Source: Duganella sp. sic0402 (GTDB taxonomy: Bacteria > Pseudomonadota > Gammaproteobacteria > Burkholderiales > Burkholderiaceae_D). Taken from it: 64,000 nt of DNA. Below the pieces are notes generated by a model. It was not told the origin of the DNA. It saw only the letters and a list, made by a program, of their open reading frames with translations, and did not search any database. Positions 39,201 through 44,634 of this stretch are shown in pieces (the first letter of the stretch is position 1; every line of letters starts with the position of its first letter). Made by a program: the position numbers and the translations under genes. The DNA is taken from positions 1-64,000 of the forward strand of contig NZ_JAHUWK010000011.1 of NCBI RefSeq assembly GCF_019219065.1, read 5' to 3'.

Positions 39201-40320
39201 GTTCTTCCTCAAGGACGGCAAGGTGGTTGGCCAGCATCAGCTGGCGCTGGCCGGCGCCACCAATATGGAAACCGTCACCGCCGCCGAACTGAACGGCAGC
39301 CAGCCGCTGCTGGCCTTCGCCGGCGCCAGCACGGCGCGGCTGGAGACGCTGTCGCTGCTGTACCACGCCGCCTTCGAGCGTGCGCCGGATCTGGTCGGCC
39401 TGAACTTCTGGGCCGGCCAGAACGGTCTCAGCGCGCAGCAACTGGCGGCAGGCTTCCTGATGGCGCCGGAAGCGGTACAGGGCCTGATGAAGCTGAGCAA
39501 CCACGACTACGTCGCAACGCTGCTGGAGAATGCGCTGGGCGTCAAGCCGGCCGAATCTGCGCTGACGGTGCTGGTGGCGCGGCTGGATGCGGCCACGCCG
39601 GGCGATTTGACGGCGCGCGCCGGCGTACTGGCCGATATCGCCCTGACCGCCGAGCACCGTAGCGCCTGGACCAGCAGCAATGGCATGGCGCTGGGCGGCG
39701 AGCTGCTGGCGCAGGAACAGGGCTGGATCGGCAATTCCGGCGATGACCGGCTGGAAGGTGGCGCTGGCTCGGACCGCCTGGTGGGCGGCGATGGCGTCGA
39801 CACGGTGGTCTACAGCGGCGCAGCGGCCAGCTACTCGCTGGCGCTGAACCGCAATGGCGAGGTGATGATCGGCGAACCGGATGGCGCGCGCGACACCATC
39901 CTGCAGATCGAGCGCGGCGAGTTCAACGGCGTGACGCTGGATCTGGGCTTCACCCAGGCCAGCGCCGCCACGCTGCAGGAAATCGGCATGCTGTACCACC
40001 TGACGCTGGATCGCGCCGGCGACTTCCCCGGCTTCCAGTTCTGGGTCAACAGTGGCTTGCATGGCAGCACCCTGGCGGCTGGCTTCATGGCCTCGCCGGA
40101 GTTCAATCAGCGCTTCGGTAGCTTGAACGATAGCGAGTTCATCACCATGCTGTACCAGCATACTGTGGCCCAGGCGCCGTCCGCGCCGGTGCTGGCGCAG
40201 CTGGACGCGTATCTGGACAACCACAGCCGCGCAGATCTGCTGTCCCTGCTGGCCAGCGACGTCACGCTGGTGGGCAGCCAGTATGGCGCGGGCGGCCTGA
40301 GCCTGATTGGTAGCTTGTAA
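27265..40320 (+). CDS. Giant DUF4347/Ig-like/RTX exoprotein, probable type I secreted adhesin
   Basis: A 4351-residue protein. ATG 27265 follows GGAGA and is preferred to ATG 27250. Residues about 7-165 are DUF4347 (SVLFIDAGVAN, QIVSHGAAGQLQLG, LLLYGCDVAAG), a domain common at the N-terminus of large surface proteins. A non-repeated region and cadherin-like modules run to about 845. From about 845 to 3680 lie 28 Ig-like modules of two types. Near 3915-3975 are RTX calcium repeats (GGNDYLDGGDGRDWLAGGGG). Two DUF4214 domains (about 4025-4130 and 4232-4332) flank a second RTX block. There is no Sec signal. RTX proteins are exported by type I systems through a C-terminal signal, but no such transporter lies in this window. 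Likely role: surface attachment or biofilm. The domain order is visible; the role is inferred. Confidence 0.88.
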   Translation: MNKQNHPYTSVLFIDAGVANAAALAADVADDVLVVKLVSWRDGVEQIASVLRQYEGLDSVQIVSHGAAGQLQLGKTVLDANNVTAYTEALREWGAALSDSGDLLLYGCDVAAGATGLSFIDSLARYTGADVAASTDTTGSTLLGANWELERSTGSIEAASVLNAQAQQAYDGTLALVNNGVNGTISFGTSSNVTVLSATGLAPGAVVNATNILGTGFDLYTQSSGGGAITVLNANGDVLGLTDDRLTINGSLLSPASYVDLRANAGVFDLVSIKIGSGNLVGNLLGNVIYSVYALDSNYQPTGPGVSVVGLLVNEYGLLNFASMANFKSIYGFRITNPLGFEIGIDDIQVANAHLAPSITSSSYNAATGVLTISATGINAGDAIDPAKLTLTGQGGSYTLTSSVVGAASASQVVITLNAADKLALNGLLNNNGGAAVDGTTFNIAAAANWDGNVTGGPDATGNPVTVSNVQLPTITAASYNAATNVLTVTGTNLVGVVGALNDITVSKLTLRGEGGATRVLSTSGNVEVTSATSFTVTLSGADVAAVTALMTKNGTSAASGTAYQLSAGDDWNSVIGNANISVAGVSVVVTNTSNMAPTISGAAAGAVGDNATLQPFSGVTVADVNGDNVSMTISYNGANGTLSGAGLSGSAGSYTLAATTPAALTAQLKALVFTPTANQAAVGVGVATTFSLTATDSFGLAGAVNTTTVVTATSVNDAPVFAGTAASQGVTAGGTVRPFSAVTVADADVGATVIVTIKPDSAAKGVFTPASLSASGFTTTDGGATYTHAAAAPAAAQAALQALVFQSTAGLNATTTFTVTLNDGSVIVSNNATTVVAAAPSSTTALTVAFSADSGTSNADLVTNVAAQTISGTLSAALVAGESVQVSLDNGGNWTTASAGVGATTWQLAGQTLANGVGTLQVRVNNIGGSSTPLSVGYELDTSAPTTTGASAVFSADSGTGGDRITNIAAQDISGTVSANLAAGERVEVSLNNGSTWVAASITGINSWQLAGQTISGSNTLQVRVVDAAGNAGTGTGFAYAYDSSAPSATLTSNVGTLKSGESALITITFSEPPVGLVLGDLVPTNGSLANLVATANPRVYTVEFTPAGGLVGVAGGVALTAGSYTDAAGNSGGGASSSQISITTVGPSVAITSDAATLKAGQTATITFTFSSLPQGFSETDVVVSGGNLSTPTYAGGNVYTATFTPGANVTAPASITVTGGSYTDLLGNSGGAGASPVIAIDTRPPTLAITSNLTAVHIGDSATITFTFSEAPVGFTAGDVVVTGGTLGAFGPTANPLVYTASFTPDANVASGAASITVAASTYTDAAGNDGQAAPSPSISIDTLAPSTSTTVVTFSADTGDSGSDLITRTAAQTISGTLDTALATGEVVQVSLDHGQTWVNASAAAGATSWTLAGRTLVGSDTLQVRVNDAAGNHGPVFSHAYTLDTTAPTATVSSNATALSAGQSAILTFSFSEAPYNFTATSLAVTGGTISNLAASANPLIYTAVFTPAAGQSGVNASVAVNAGGYADLAGNGGAASAPVSIAVNSALPTLVITSNTAALKGGETALISFTFSQPPTGFTVADISTANGSVSGFTATSNPLIYTALFTPTAGLASGSAGITVAANSYTDAFGNSGGAGTSPLIAIDTLAPSVAITSSVAAVKGGETALISFTFSEAPLGFTAADVVTTGGTLGGFTATANPLVYTAVFTPTAGIQGVAASISIAGNTYTDAAGNANPASGPSPTLSIDTLAPSAVAASVALLVDSGIPGDLITHTAAQTISGTLGSALGAGEFVEVSLDNGVNWASATAGAGNSWSLAGATLLTGSNTLQVRVTDAAGNHGNAYTRAYVLDNTAPSVAVSSSAVALKAGETATISFTFSEAPNGFTDADLVVTGGTLGPLTATANPLVYTALLTPATGVNGGSASVSVTAASYTDAAGNPGAGVTLAALPVDTQAPTTSGASVVFSADSGAAGDLVTHVAAQDLSGTLSANLVAGETVEVSLNNGVTWLAASASVGANGWTLAGQTLTTGPGHQVQVRVSDAAGNHGTAYSAAYTLDQSAPTLQISSDRAVLNSAETATISFTFSEAPTAFNAGAISVGGGMLGPLTATANPLVYTAVFTPTAGQVAGSGVITVAAGAYTDLAGNAGVAAAVTPIAYSTATPGVAVSSDLGALKAGQTAVITFKLSAPSSDFVVGDVTVSGGTLSGFGATGDPLVYTATFIPTAGLAAGNGTVVVNAGTFSSGGNLNAAGSMTPISIDTLAPTLAISSSAASLNSSGTALITFTFSEAPAAFSLGDVSVGNGSLSNLVQTANPLVYTALLTPAANVASGNVSIAVAHGAYADLAGNAGNAASGPTITIDTLAPSLAASTVQFLVDSGTAGDLITNVSAQTIFGTLSGTPAAGDVVEVSLNNGVSWSTAVITGNNWSLANQTLSGAGTLQVRVSDANGNHGAAVSRPYVFDNTAPTVAISSDSATLRAGQSATISFTFSEAPVGFAVGDLIVSGGGLSGFTATANPLVYTVVLTPTPGYNGSASVTLGAGLYNDAAGNLGGGGSSPSISVDALAPTLAITANASALKGGESATVTFTFSEVPVGFTLADINATFGSVSGLMATANPLVYSATFTPAAGTNGANAVISVANGLYTDAAGNPGTGTGSAAIAVDTQAPTTLNSTVRFSADYGASSTDLVTNAAGQVVSGVLATALNAGETVMVSLDNGVHWLAATAVSATDWLLPPQLLSGSNTLQVRVADAAGNLGPLFSAGYVLDLVAPTMVVTSSATALKSGESATLTFTFSEVPTNFTSASVVAFNGNLSGLAVDPGNPLVYTATLTPAAGLAGAAAGITVAAGQYTDVAGNSGATVASPLITVDTAAPALQITSSGNNLKIGELATITFTFSELPVGFVVGDINVAGGVLSGFGLTSNPLVYTAVFTPTVGLANGSGTIEVLGGSYLDAAGNAGVAALMTPIAFSTVAPGTSGTGVSFDDDRGASHTDLVTNVGLQVVKGTLDAPLAAGEFVEVSFNNGLLWVPAGPDGAAGWTLGLQALAGSGTLQVRVTDAAGNHGAVSTSAYTIDTVAPLVTIGASSTVLKAGDTTTLTFTFSEVPYDFQAGDLVVTGGNIGALVASAGDPRVYTTVFTPTPGYSGAAGVTVTAGSYMDLAGNLGLGSGGFVLSVDAQAPTLAITSSVATLKGGETALITFTFSEIPVGFAAGDASASGGVLSGFTATANPLVYTAVFTPTAGTAAGSAVVSVANNVYGDAAGNSGVGASSAPISIDTLAPLAAASGTPRFNADTGVSATDLITTVAAQIVSGDLTAPLANGETVEVSFNDGVSWQTATVNGPGTGWSLGHTLTGSGVLRVRVVDAAGNHSAETATRYAYDQSPPTVVITSDMAVANGVTPAVISFTFSEAPVGFSAANITVSGGVLGALTATANPLVYTATFTPTTGVASGSASITLSGGYMDVAGNNGGAGSIAALQIDTVAPTTSAGGASFLHDTGSAPDDLITNDPAQTVSGTLSAPLLAGEVVQVSFDGVVWHTAAVSGTAWELAGQTLAGAGTLSVRVADAAGNFNAAYSVPYHVDTVAPTVTVSSNLATLGIGQSAILTFTLSDPGVLTAADIALTGGAVLSNFSGSGTTYTATVMPPANSVRPISVSVAGQLFSDTAGNASLASTPLVLSVNTNPPPDNPGTPSTIDGVQVNTTTGADARTGLPTRTVSVPTVTSTRAEDNSTEHANLADIPIGIAANGGNPGSTLVVSVPVGVGFEASGPSSLLSGVMALTDLIGRIDDYTAAGQANRAAMEAQARQFLASMDSDDQLQHATLKLSGVNGITNTAVLVDGSDMVTSGGASGGPLHDTPGEDTAVALVIDARSLPLGIGLQLDDVQFAAIIGAANVLGGAGQNFFIGDGEAQRIVLTTGNDNDTLYGNGGDDILGTAGGNDYLDGGDGRDWLAGGGGNDRLAGGADDDVLQGGRSDVGQWQFFLKDGKVVGQHQLALAGATNMETVTAAELNGSQPLLAFAGASTARLETLSLLYHAAFERAPDLVGLNFWAGQNGLSAQQLAAGFLMAPEAVQGLMKLSNHDYVATLLENALGVKPAESALTVLVARLDAATPGDLTARAGVLADIALTAEHRSAWTSSNGMALGGELLAQEQGWIGNSGDDRLEGGAGSDRLVGGDGVDTVVYSGAAASYSLALNRNGEVMIGEPDGARDTILQIERGEFNGVTLDLGFTQASAATLQEIGMLYHLTLDRAGDFPGFQFWVNSGLHGSTLAAGFMASPEFNQRFGSLNDSEFITMLYQHTVAQAPSAPVLAQLDAYLDNHSRADLLSLLASDVTLVGSQYGAGGLSLIGSL
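29800..38310 (+). repeat. 28 tandem Ig-like modules inside the giant exoprotein
   Basis: Two module types alternate, each about 100 codons. Type A has (T/S)xxITSxxxxLKxGExAxITFTFSE and ends with YTDAAGN; I count 18. Type B has FSADxGxxxDLITxxAAQ, a VEVSLNNGxxW core and LQVRVxDAAGNHG; I count 10. The order is BB-AAA-B-AAA-B-A-B-AAA-B-AA-B-AA-B-AA-B-A-B-A. The nucleotide sequence is also highly repetitive, so recombination or assembly collapse could change the copy number. Confidence 0.85.
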
Positions 40321-40338
40321 TTTGCCATTCTGGAGGAT

Positions 40339-41223
40339 GTGAAAACGCTTTTGCTGGATGGCGCAGTTGACAGATCAGGCGAAAACGCGGGCATAATCGG
40401 CTGCGTAACCCCTGAATGGGAGTGCGCCATCCTCGCCCTTACCACAACCGAGCAAGCTCGACCGGGTATCCTGATCGTCGATGACGAGCGGGAGGAGTTG
40501 CGCTTCCTGACCGATTTGCTGCGGCGCCAGCTATACCATGTGCGCACTGCCAGCGACGGCTCGGAAGGCTACCAGTCGGCGCTGGCCGCGCCGCCGGACC
40601 TGATCCTGCTGGATGTGCGCATGCCCGGCATGGACGGATTTGCCGCCTGCCGGCTGCTCAAGGCGAATCCCGCCACCCGCCATATCCCGGTCATTTTCCT
40701 CAGCGCGCTGGACGAGCCCGACGAACGCGTGGCCGGGCTGGCCATGGGGGGGGTCGACTTTGTTGCCAAACCCTACCATCCGGCCGAAGTGTTCGCGCGG
40801 GTACGCATCCACCTGGAACTGGCTGGGCTGCGCCGCGCCGGGACGCTTCCCGTGTCGGCGCCGGCGCCGCACGATCCGGATGAGGTGGTGGCCAAGGCCG
40901 CGATGCGCCTGATCGACGACAACCTGGGCGCGGCGCTGACGCTGGCCAGCATCGCGCGCTCGCTGGGCACGTATGAGAAGCGGCTGTCGCAGGCATTCCG
41001 GCGGCACGTCGGCATGACGGTGTTCGGCTATCTGGGCGAGGCGCGCATCCGTCATGGCCGGCATCTGCTCAGCGATACCGACTTGACGGTGCAGCAGATC
41101 GCCGAGCAGACCGGCTTCAGCAGCGCGGCCAACTTTGCCACCGCCTTCCGCGAGCAGACCGACACCACCCCCACCGCCTATCGCCAGGCGATGCGCCAGC
41201 ACACGCCGGAAGCGCTGCCGTGA
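40339..41223 (+). CDS. Response regulator with AraC-type output domain
   Basis: A receiver domain (about residues 42-165) with GILIVDDERE (acidic pocket), LILLDVRMPGMDGF (phospho-Asp) and FVAKPYHPAEV (Lys), followed by an AraC/HTH_18 domain (about 185-285) with LTLASIARSLGTYEKRL and VQQIAEQTGFSSAANFATAF. Phosphorylation would control DNA binding. The N-terminal 40 codons are unusual and low in confidence: the only in-frame starts are GTG 40339 and TTG 40351, and TTGACA (40367) with CATAAT (40392), 19 bases apart, lie within the frame and could be a promoter. The gene begins 18 bases after the giant exoprotein stop and overlaps the next gene by four bases. It may regulate the exoprotein; that is inference. 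Confidence 0.85.
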   Translation: MKTLLLDGAVDRSGENAGIIGCVTPEWECAILALTTTEQARPGILIVDDEREELRFLTDLLRRQLYHVRTASDGSEGYQSALAAPPDLILLDVRMPGMDGFAACRLLKANPATRHIPVIFLSALDEPDERVAGLAMGGVDFVAKPYHPAEVFARVRIHLELAGLRRAGTLPVSAPAPHDPDEVVAKAAMRLIDDNLGAALTLASIARSLGTYEKRLSQAFRRHVGMTVFGYLGEARIRHGRHLLSDTDLTVQQIAEQTGFSSAANFATAFREQTDTTPTAYRQAMRQHTPEALP

Positions 41224-42137
41224 GCGCTGACGAGCGCGACCCGGTGCGCATCCGCGCCCGCCTGCTGGCGGCGCTGAATCACGACTTGCGCGCGCCGCTG
41301 GCGCGGATTGCCACCCAGGTCGGCACCGGCTGGGCCGACCTGGCGATGCTGGAAGGCGAAGCGCGGCGCCAGCTGGAATGGCTGTCCGACTTGCAGGAGT
41401 GTGCGCGCTTCGAACTGCAGCCGCCGGAACTGGCTGTGGCGCCGGCCTATCTGCATGCGCTGATGCGGCATGTGCGGCTGGACGGCGCGCTGCCGGCGCT
41501 GGCGCTGCTGGATGCGCGCCGCCTGGGACAAGTGCTGGCGCGCTTGCGCTCACACAGCGGCGGCCAGCTGGCGGTGCAGGCGCGGCGCGACGGCGAGGCG
41601 GTGCACTTGCAGTTCGTGGCGGGCGAGGCGGATGGCGCATGGTGCGACGTCAGCGCCTCGCTGGCCGACGAACGCATCCTGCCTGGGGTGATGCTGGCGG
41701 CGCACCTGGTGCGCGCCATGGGCGGCCGTTTGCAGCAGAGCGGCGACGGCTTGCGCTTCGAGATGCTCGCGCCGCTGGCGGAGGAGCAGGACGCGATGCC
41801 GCCGACCCCGCATTTCGACTGGCCCGAACCGTTTGGCGCCGGCCACGCGGTGCTGCTGCTGGAGCCGCATCAGCCTATGCAGGACTACCTGAGCGAGATT
41901 CTGGAGAGCGCCGAATTCGATGTGCAATATGCGCCGGAAGACCGCGAACCGGCGCTGATCCTGTGCGCCAATGAAAGCGTGTGGGACATCTGGCCGCGCG
42001 AGGAGGCGCCGCCGGTGCTGCTGCACACGCTGCTGCCGCCGGAGCGGCCGGCCGATTTCATCGAGGTGCTGTACAAGCCGGCGCCGCCGGCAATGCTGCT
42101 GGCGGCCTTGCGGCGGCGGCTGGAAATCCGGCTGTGA
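41220..42137 (+). CDS. Degenerate histidine-kinase-like protein with pseudo-receiver
   Basis: A 305-residue protein starting at GTG 41220, overlapping the AraC-type regulator stop. Residues about 18-30 (LNHDLRAPLARI) are a normal H-box. The ATPase part keeps DARRLGQVLARL and LAAHLVRAMGGRL but lacks the usual N-box asparagine and the DxGxG box. From about 207 a receiver-like tail (HAVLLLEPHQPMQDYLSEIL, then EVLYKPAPP) keeps the Lys but has no phospho-Asp. No membrane segments are seen. It is probably an accessory or phosphatase-type partner of the upstream regulator rather than an active kinase. The last codon ends where prmC ends on the other strand. Confidence 0.65.
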   Translation: MSADERDPVRIRARLLAALNHDLRAPLARIATQVGTGWADLAMLEGEARRQLEWLSDLQECARFELQPPELAVAPAYLHALMRHVRLDGALPALALLDARRLGQVLARLRSHSGGQLAVQARRDGEAVHLQFVAGEADGAWCDVSASLADERILPGVMLAAHLVRAMGGRLQQSGDGLRFEMLAPLAEEQDAMPPTPHFDWPEPFGAGHAVLLLEPHQPMQDYLSEILESAEFDVQYAPEDREPALILCANESVWDIWPREEAPPVLLHTLLPPERPADFIEVLYKPAPPAMLLAALRRRLEIRL

Positions 42138-42950
42138 TCAGCCGGTTTTTCCACCGCTGACGCGTTCGATGCCGGCCAGGTCGCGCCAGCTCTGCACCTC
42201 CGCGTAGCCTGCTGCGCTGAGCAGCGCGCGCACTTGTTCCGCCTGGTCGTAGCCATGTTCCATCAGCAGCCAGCCTTGCGGCTTGAGGTGGGCCGGCGCA
42301 CCGGCGATGATGATGCGCAGCGCCGACAGGCCGTCGGCGTGGTCGGTCAGCGCGCCCACCGGTTCGTAGCGCAGGTCGCCTTCGGACAAGTGATGGTCGC
42401 CGCTGGCGATATAGGGCGGATTGGCGGCGATCACGTCGAAGCGCGGCGCATCGGCCAGCGCCGTGTACCAGTCGCTGCGCAGGAAGCTGACGCGGGCCTG
42501 GTTGGTGTCGGCGTTGCGCTGCGCGACTGCCAGCGCCGCATCGCTGACATCGAGCGCGGTGACGTCGGCGTCGGCGCGGTTGTGCGCCACCGAGACGGCG
42601 ATGGCGCCGCTGCCGGTGCCCATGTCCAGCACCCGGCCGCGCACCGGCGTACGCTCCAGCGTCAGCTCGACCAGCAGTTCGGTGTCGGGACGCGGTATCA
42701 GCACCGCGCTGCTGACTTCGAACGGCAGGCCGAAGAATTCGCGCTGGCCGACGATGTAGGCGATCGGCTCGCCGTCCAGGCGGCGCTGCACCAGCGCGCT
42801 GTAGCGCTGCAGTTCCCCATCGCTCAGCACGCGTTCGGACTGGGTGATCAGGGCGATGCGGTTGATGCCCAGCGCGTAACACAGCAGTACGCGGTTATCC
42901 AGCGCGTCCAGCTGGCTGTGCTGTTGCAGCGCACCGATGGTAGGGTTCAT
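42138..42950 (-). CDS. prmC: Release factor glutamine methyltransferase
   Basis: A 270-residue SAM-dependent enzyme that methylates the glutamine of the GGQ motif of release factors. The N-terminal helical domain is followed by the methyltransferase core, with VLDMGTGSGAIAVSVAH (motif I) and VIAANPPYIA (NPPY catalytic motif). The ATG overlaps the dsbB stop by four bases, and prfA, the target release factor, lies just upstream in the same direction, which fits its role. A longer open frame extends upstream through dsbB; the ATG at 42950 is chosen because it begins the family homology. It ends directly against the converging kinase-like gene. Confidence 0.92.
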   Translation of the reverse strand: MNPTIGALQQHSQLDALDNRVLLCYALGINRIALITQSERVLSDGELQRYSALVQRRLDGEPIAYIVGQREFFGLPFEVSSAVLIPRPDTELLVELTLERTPVRGRVLDMGTGSGAIAVSVAHNRADADVTALDVSDAALAVAQRNADTNQARVSFLRSDWYTALADAPRFDVIAANPPYIASGDHHLSEGDLRYEPVGALTDHADGLSALRIIIAGAPAHLKPQGWLLMEHGYDQAEQVRALLSAAGYAEVQSWRDLAGIERVSGGKTG

Positions 42951-43417
42951 CGCGTGCGGCGGATCAGCAGCCAGCCCAGCGCCAGCGTGAACAGGCCGAA
43001 CCACAGGAACGACCATTGCGGAATCGACAGCCCGAACCATGGCGCCAGCGCGTCTTCGCACAGGCCGTCCGCCTTGAACAGGAAGGGCAGGTAGGTGGCG
43101 GTCGGGATTTTGTTGAGGAAGGTTTCCATCGGGTCGATGCCGCACGACAGGCCGGGATGGGCCAGCACCCACAGGTGTTTGCCAGCAGTGCCCAGGCCGC
43201 CCAGCGCGGCCAGCAGGCTGACGCTGGCCAGCGCCTTCGGCTTGCTGGTATAGGCGCCGATCAGGGCGAACACGCCGATGGCGATGAACAGGTAGCGCTG
43301 GATCACGCACAGCGGGCAGGGCAGCATGTCCATGCCGTGCTGCAGGTACAGGGCGACGCCGATCAGGCCGAACGCGGCGATGGCAATGGACAGCAGCAGG
43401 GAGCGGGTATGTATCAT
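42947..43417 (-). CDS. dsbB: Disulfide bond formation protein B
   Basis: An inner-membrane quinone reductase that reoxidises DsbA. The 156 residues carry four predicted helices. The first cysteine pair is LPCPLCVIQRY (CPLC, about residues 34-37), and the second periplasmic pair is GLSCGID and GLCEDA (about 90 and 116). The start is ATG 43417 after CAGGA; the upstream extension has no support. It sits between prfA and prmC and overlaps prmC by four bases, so it is probably transcribed with the hemA-prfA-prmC block. Confidence 0.9.
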   Translation of the reverse strand: MIHTRSLLLSIAIAAFGLIGVALYLQHGMDMLPCPLCVIQRYLFIAIGVFALIGAYTSKPKALASVSLLAALGGLGTAGKHLWVLAHPGLSCGIDPMETFLNKIPTATYLPFLFKADGLCEDALAPWFGLSIPQWSFLWFGLFTLALGWLLIRRTR

Positions 43418-43482
43418 GAGAGTATCCTGGGATGAATCGGGGCATTCTCGCACAAAGTTGCCATTTCAGCCTTAGCGCCGTC

Positions 43483-44559
43483 TTAATCGCCCAGCGCGGC
43501 CAGCAGCTCGGCCTGGTGTTCGGCGATCAGCGCGTTGGTCATCTCGGCCAGGTCGCCGTCCATGATGAAGTCCAGCTTGTACAAGGTCAGGTTGATGCGG
43601 TGATCGGTCATGCGCCCCTGCGGGTAGTTGTAGGTGCGGATGCGTTCGCTGCGGTCGCCGGAACCGATCAGGCTCTTGCGGGTGGCCGCTTCCTTGGCCT
43701 GCGCCTCGCGCAGCTGCACGTCCTTGATGCGGGTGGCCAGCACCTTCATCGCCTGCGCCTTGTTCTTGTGCTGCGAGCGGTCGTCCTGGCACTCGACCAC
43801 GATGCCGGTCGGCAGGTGGGTGATGCGGACTGCGGAGTCGGTCTTGTTGATGTGCTGGCCGCCGGCGCCCGATGCACGGTAGGTGTCAATGCGCAGCTCG
43901 GACGGATTGATGTTGACGTCCTCTACCTCATCCGCCTCCGGCATCACCGCCACCGTGCAGGCCGAGGTGTGGATGCGGCCCTGGGTTTCGGTGGCCGGCA
44001 CGCGCTGCACGCGGTGGCCGCCCGATTCAAACTTCAGCTTCGAGTAGACGCCGTTGCCAACCAGGCGCACGATGACCTCGCGGTAGCCGCCCAGGTCGGA
44101 CGCCGACTCGGACACCATCTCCACCTGCCAGCGGTTGCGTTCGGCGAAGCGGGTGTACATGCGCAGCAGGTCGCCGGCGAACAGCGCCGATTCATCGCCG
44201 CCGGTGCCGGCACGGATTTCCAGGAAGATGTTGCGCTCGTCGTTGGCGTCCTTCGGCAGCAGCATTTTTTGCAGGTCGAGATCGAGTTCGGCGGTGCGCG
44301 CCTTGGCGGCCTCGATTTCTTCCTGGGCGAATTCCTTCATGTCCGGATCGGCCAGCATCTCCTCGGCGGCGGCGATGTCGCCCAGCGCTTCCTGGTAAGA
44401 CTTGTAGACTGCCACCAGCGGGCCGATCTCGGCGTGCTCGCGGGTCATCTTGCGGTAGCTGTCCATATTATCGGTAGCGCCTTCGGACATCAGCAATTCA
44501 TCGAGTTCGACCAGGCGGTTTGCCAGTTGATCGAGCTTGGCCAGCATGGATGGTTTCAT
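43483..44559 (-). CDS. prfA: Peptide chain release factor 1
   Basis: Translation termination at UAA and UAG codons. 358 residues, normal length. The GGQ loop is SGAGGQHINKTDSAV and the codon-recognition PxT segment is RVPATETQG. The N-terminal helical domain is complete. The gene lies between hemA and dsbB-prmC on the minus strand, the usual hemA-prfA context. Nothing unusual in sequence. Confidence 0.95.
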   Translation of the reverse strand: MKPSMLAKLDQLANRLVELDELLMSEGATDNMDSYRKMTREHAEIGPLVAVYKSYQEALGDIAAAEEMLADPDMKEFAQEEIEAAKARTAELDLDLQKMLLPKDANDERNIFLEIRAGTGGDESALFAGDLLRMYTRFAERNRWQVEMVSESASDLGGYREVIVRLVGNGVYSKLKFESGGHRVQRVPATETQGRIHTSACTVAVMPEADEVEDVNINPSELRIDTYRASGAGGQHINKTDSAVRITHLPTGIVVECQDDRSQHKNKAQAMKVLATRIKDVQLREAQAKEAATRKSLIGSGDRSERIRTYNYPQGRMTDHRINLTLYKLDFIMDGDLAEMTNALIAEHQAELLAALGD

Positions 44560-44634
44560 AGCGTATTTCGTAGAGGGGTGTTGCGGGCGCCGCGCAGCTG
44601 GCGGCGATGGGAAGACAGCGAGGGATGCGGCGCG

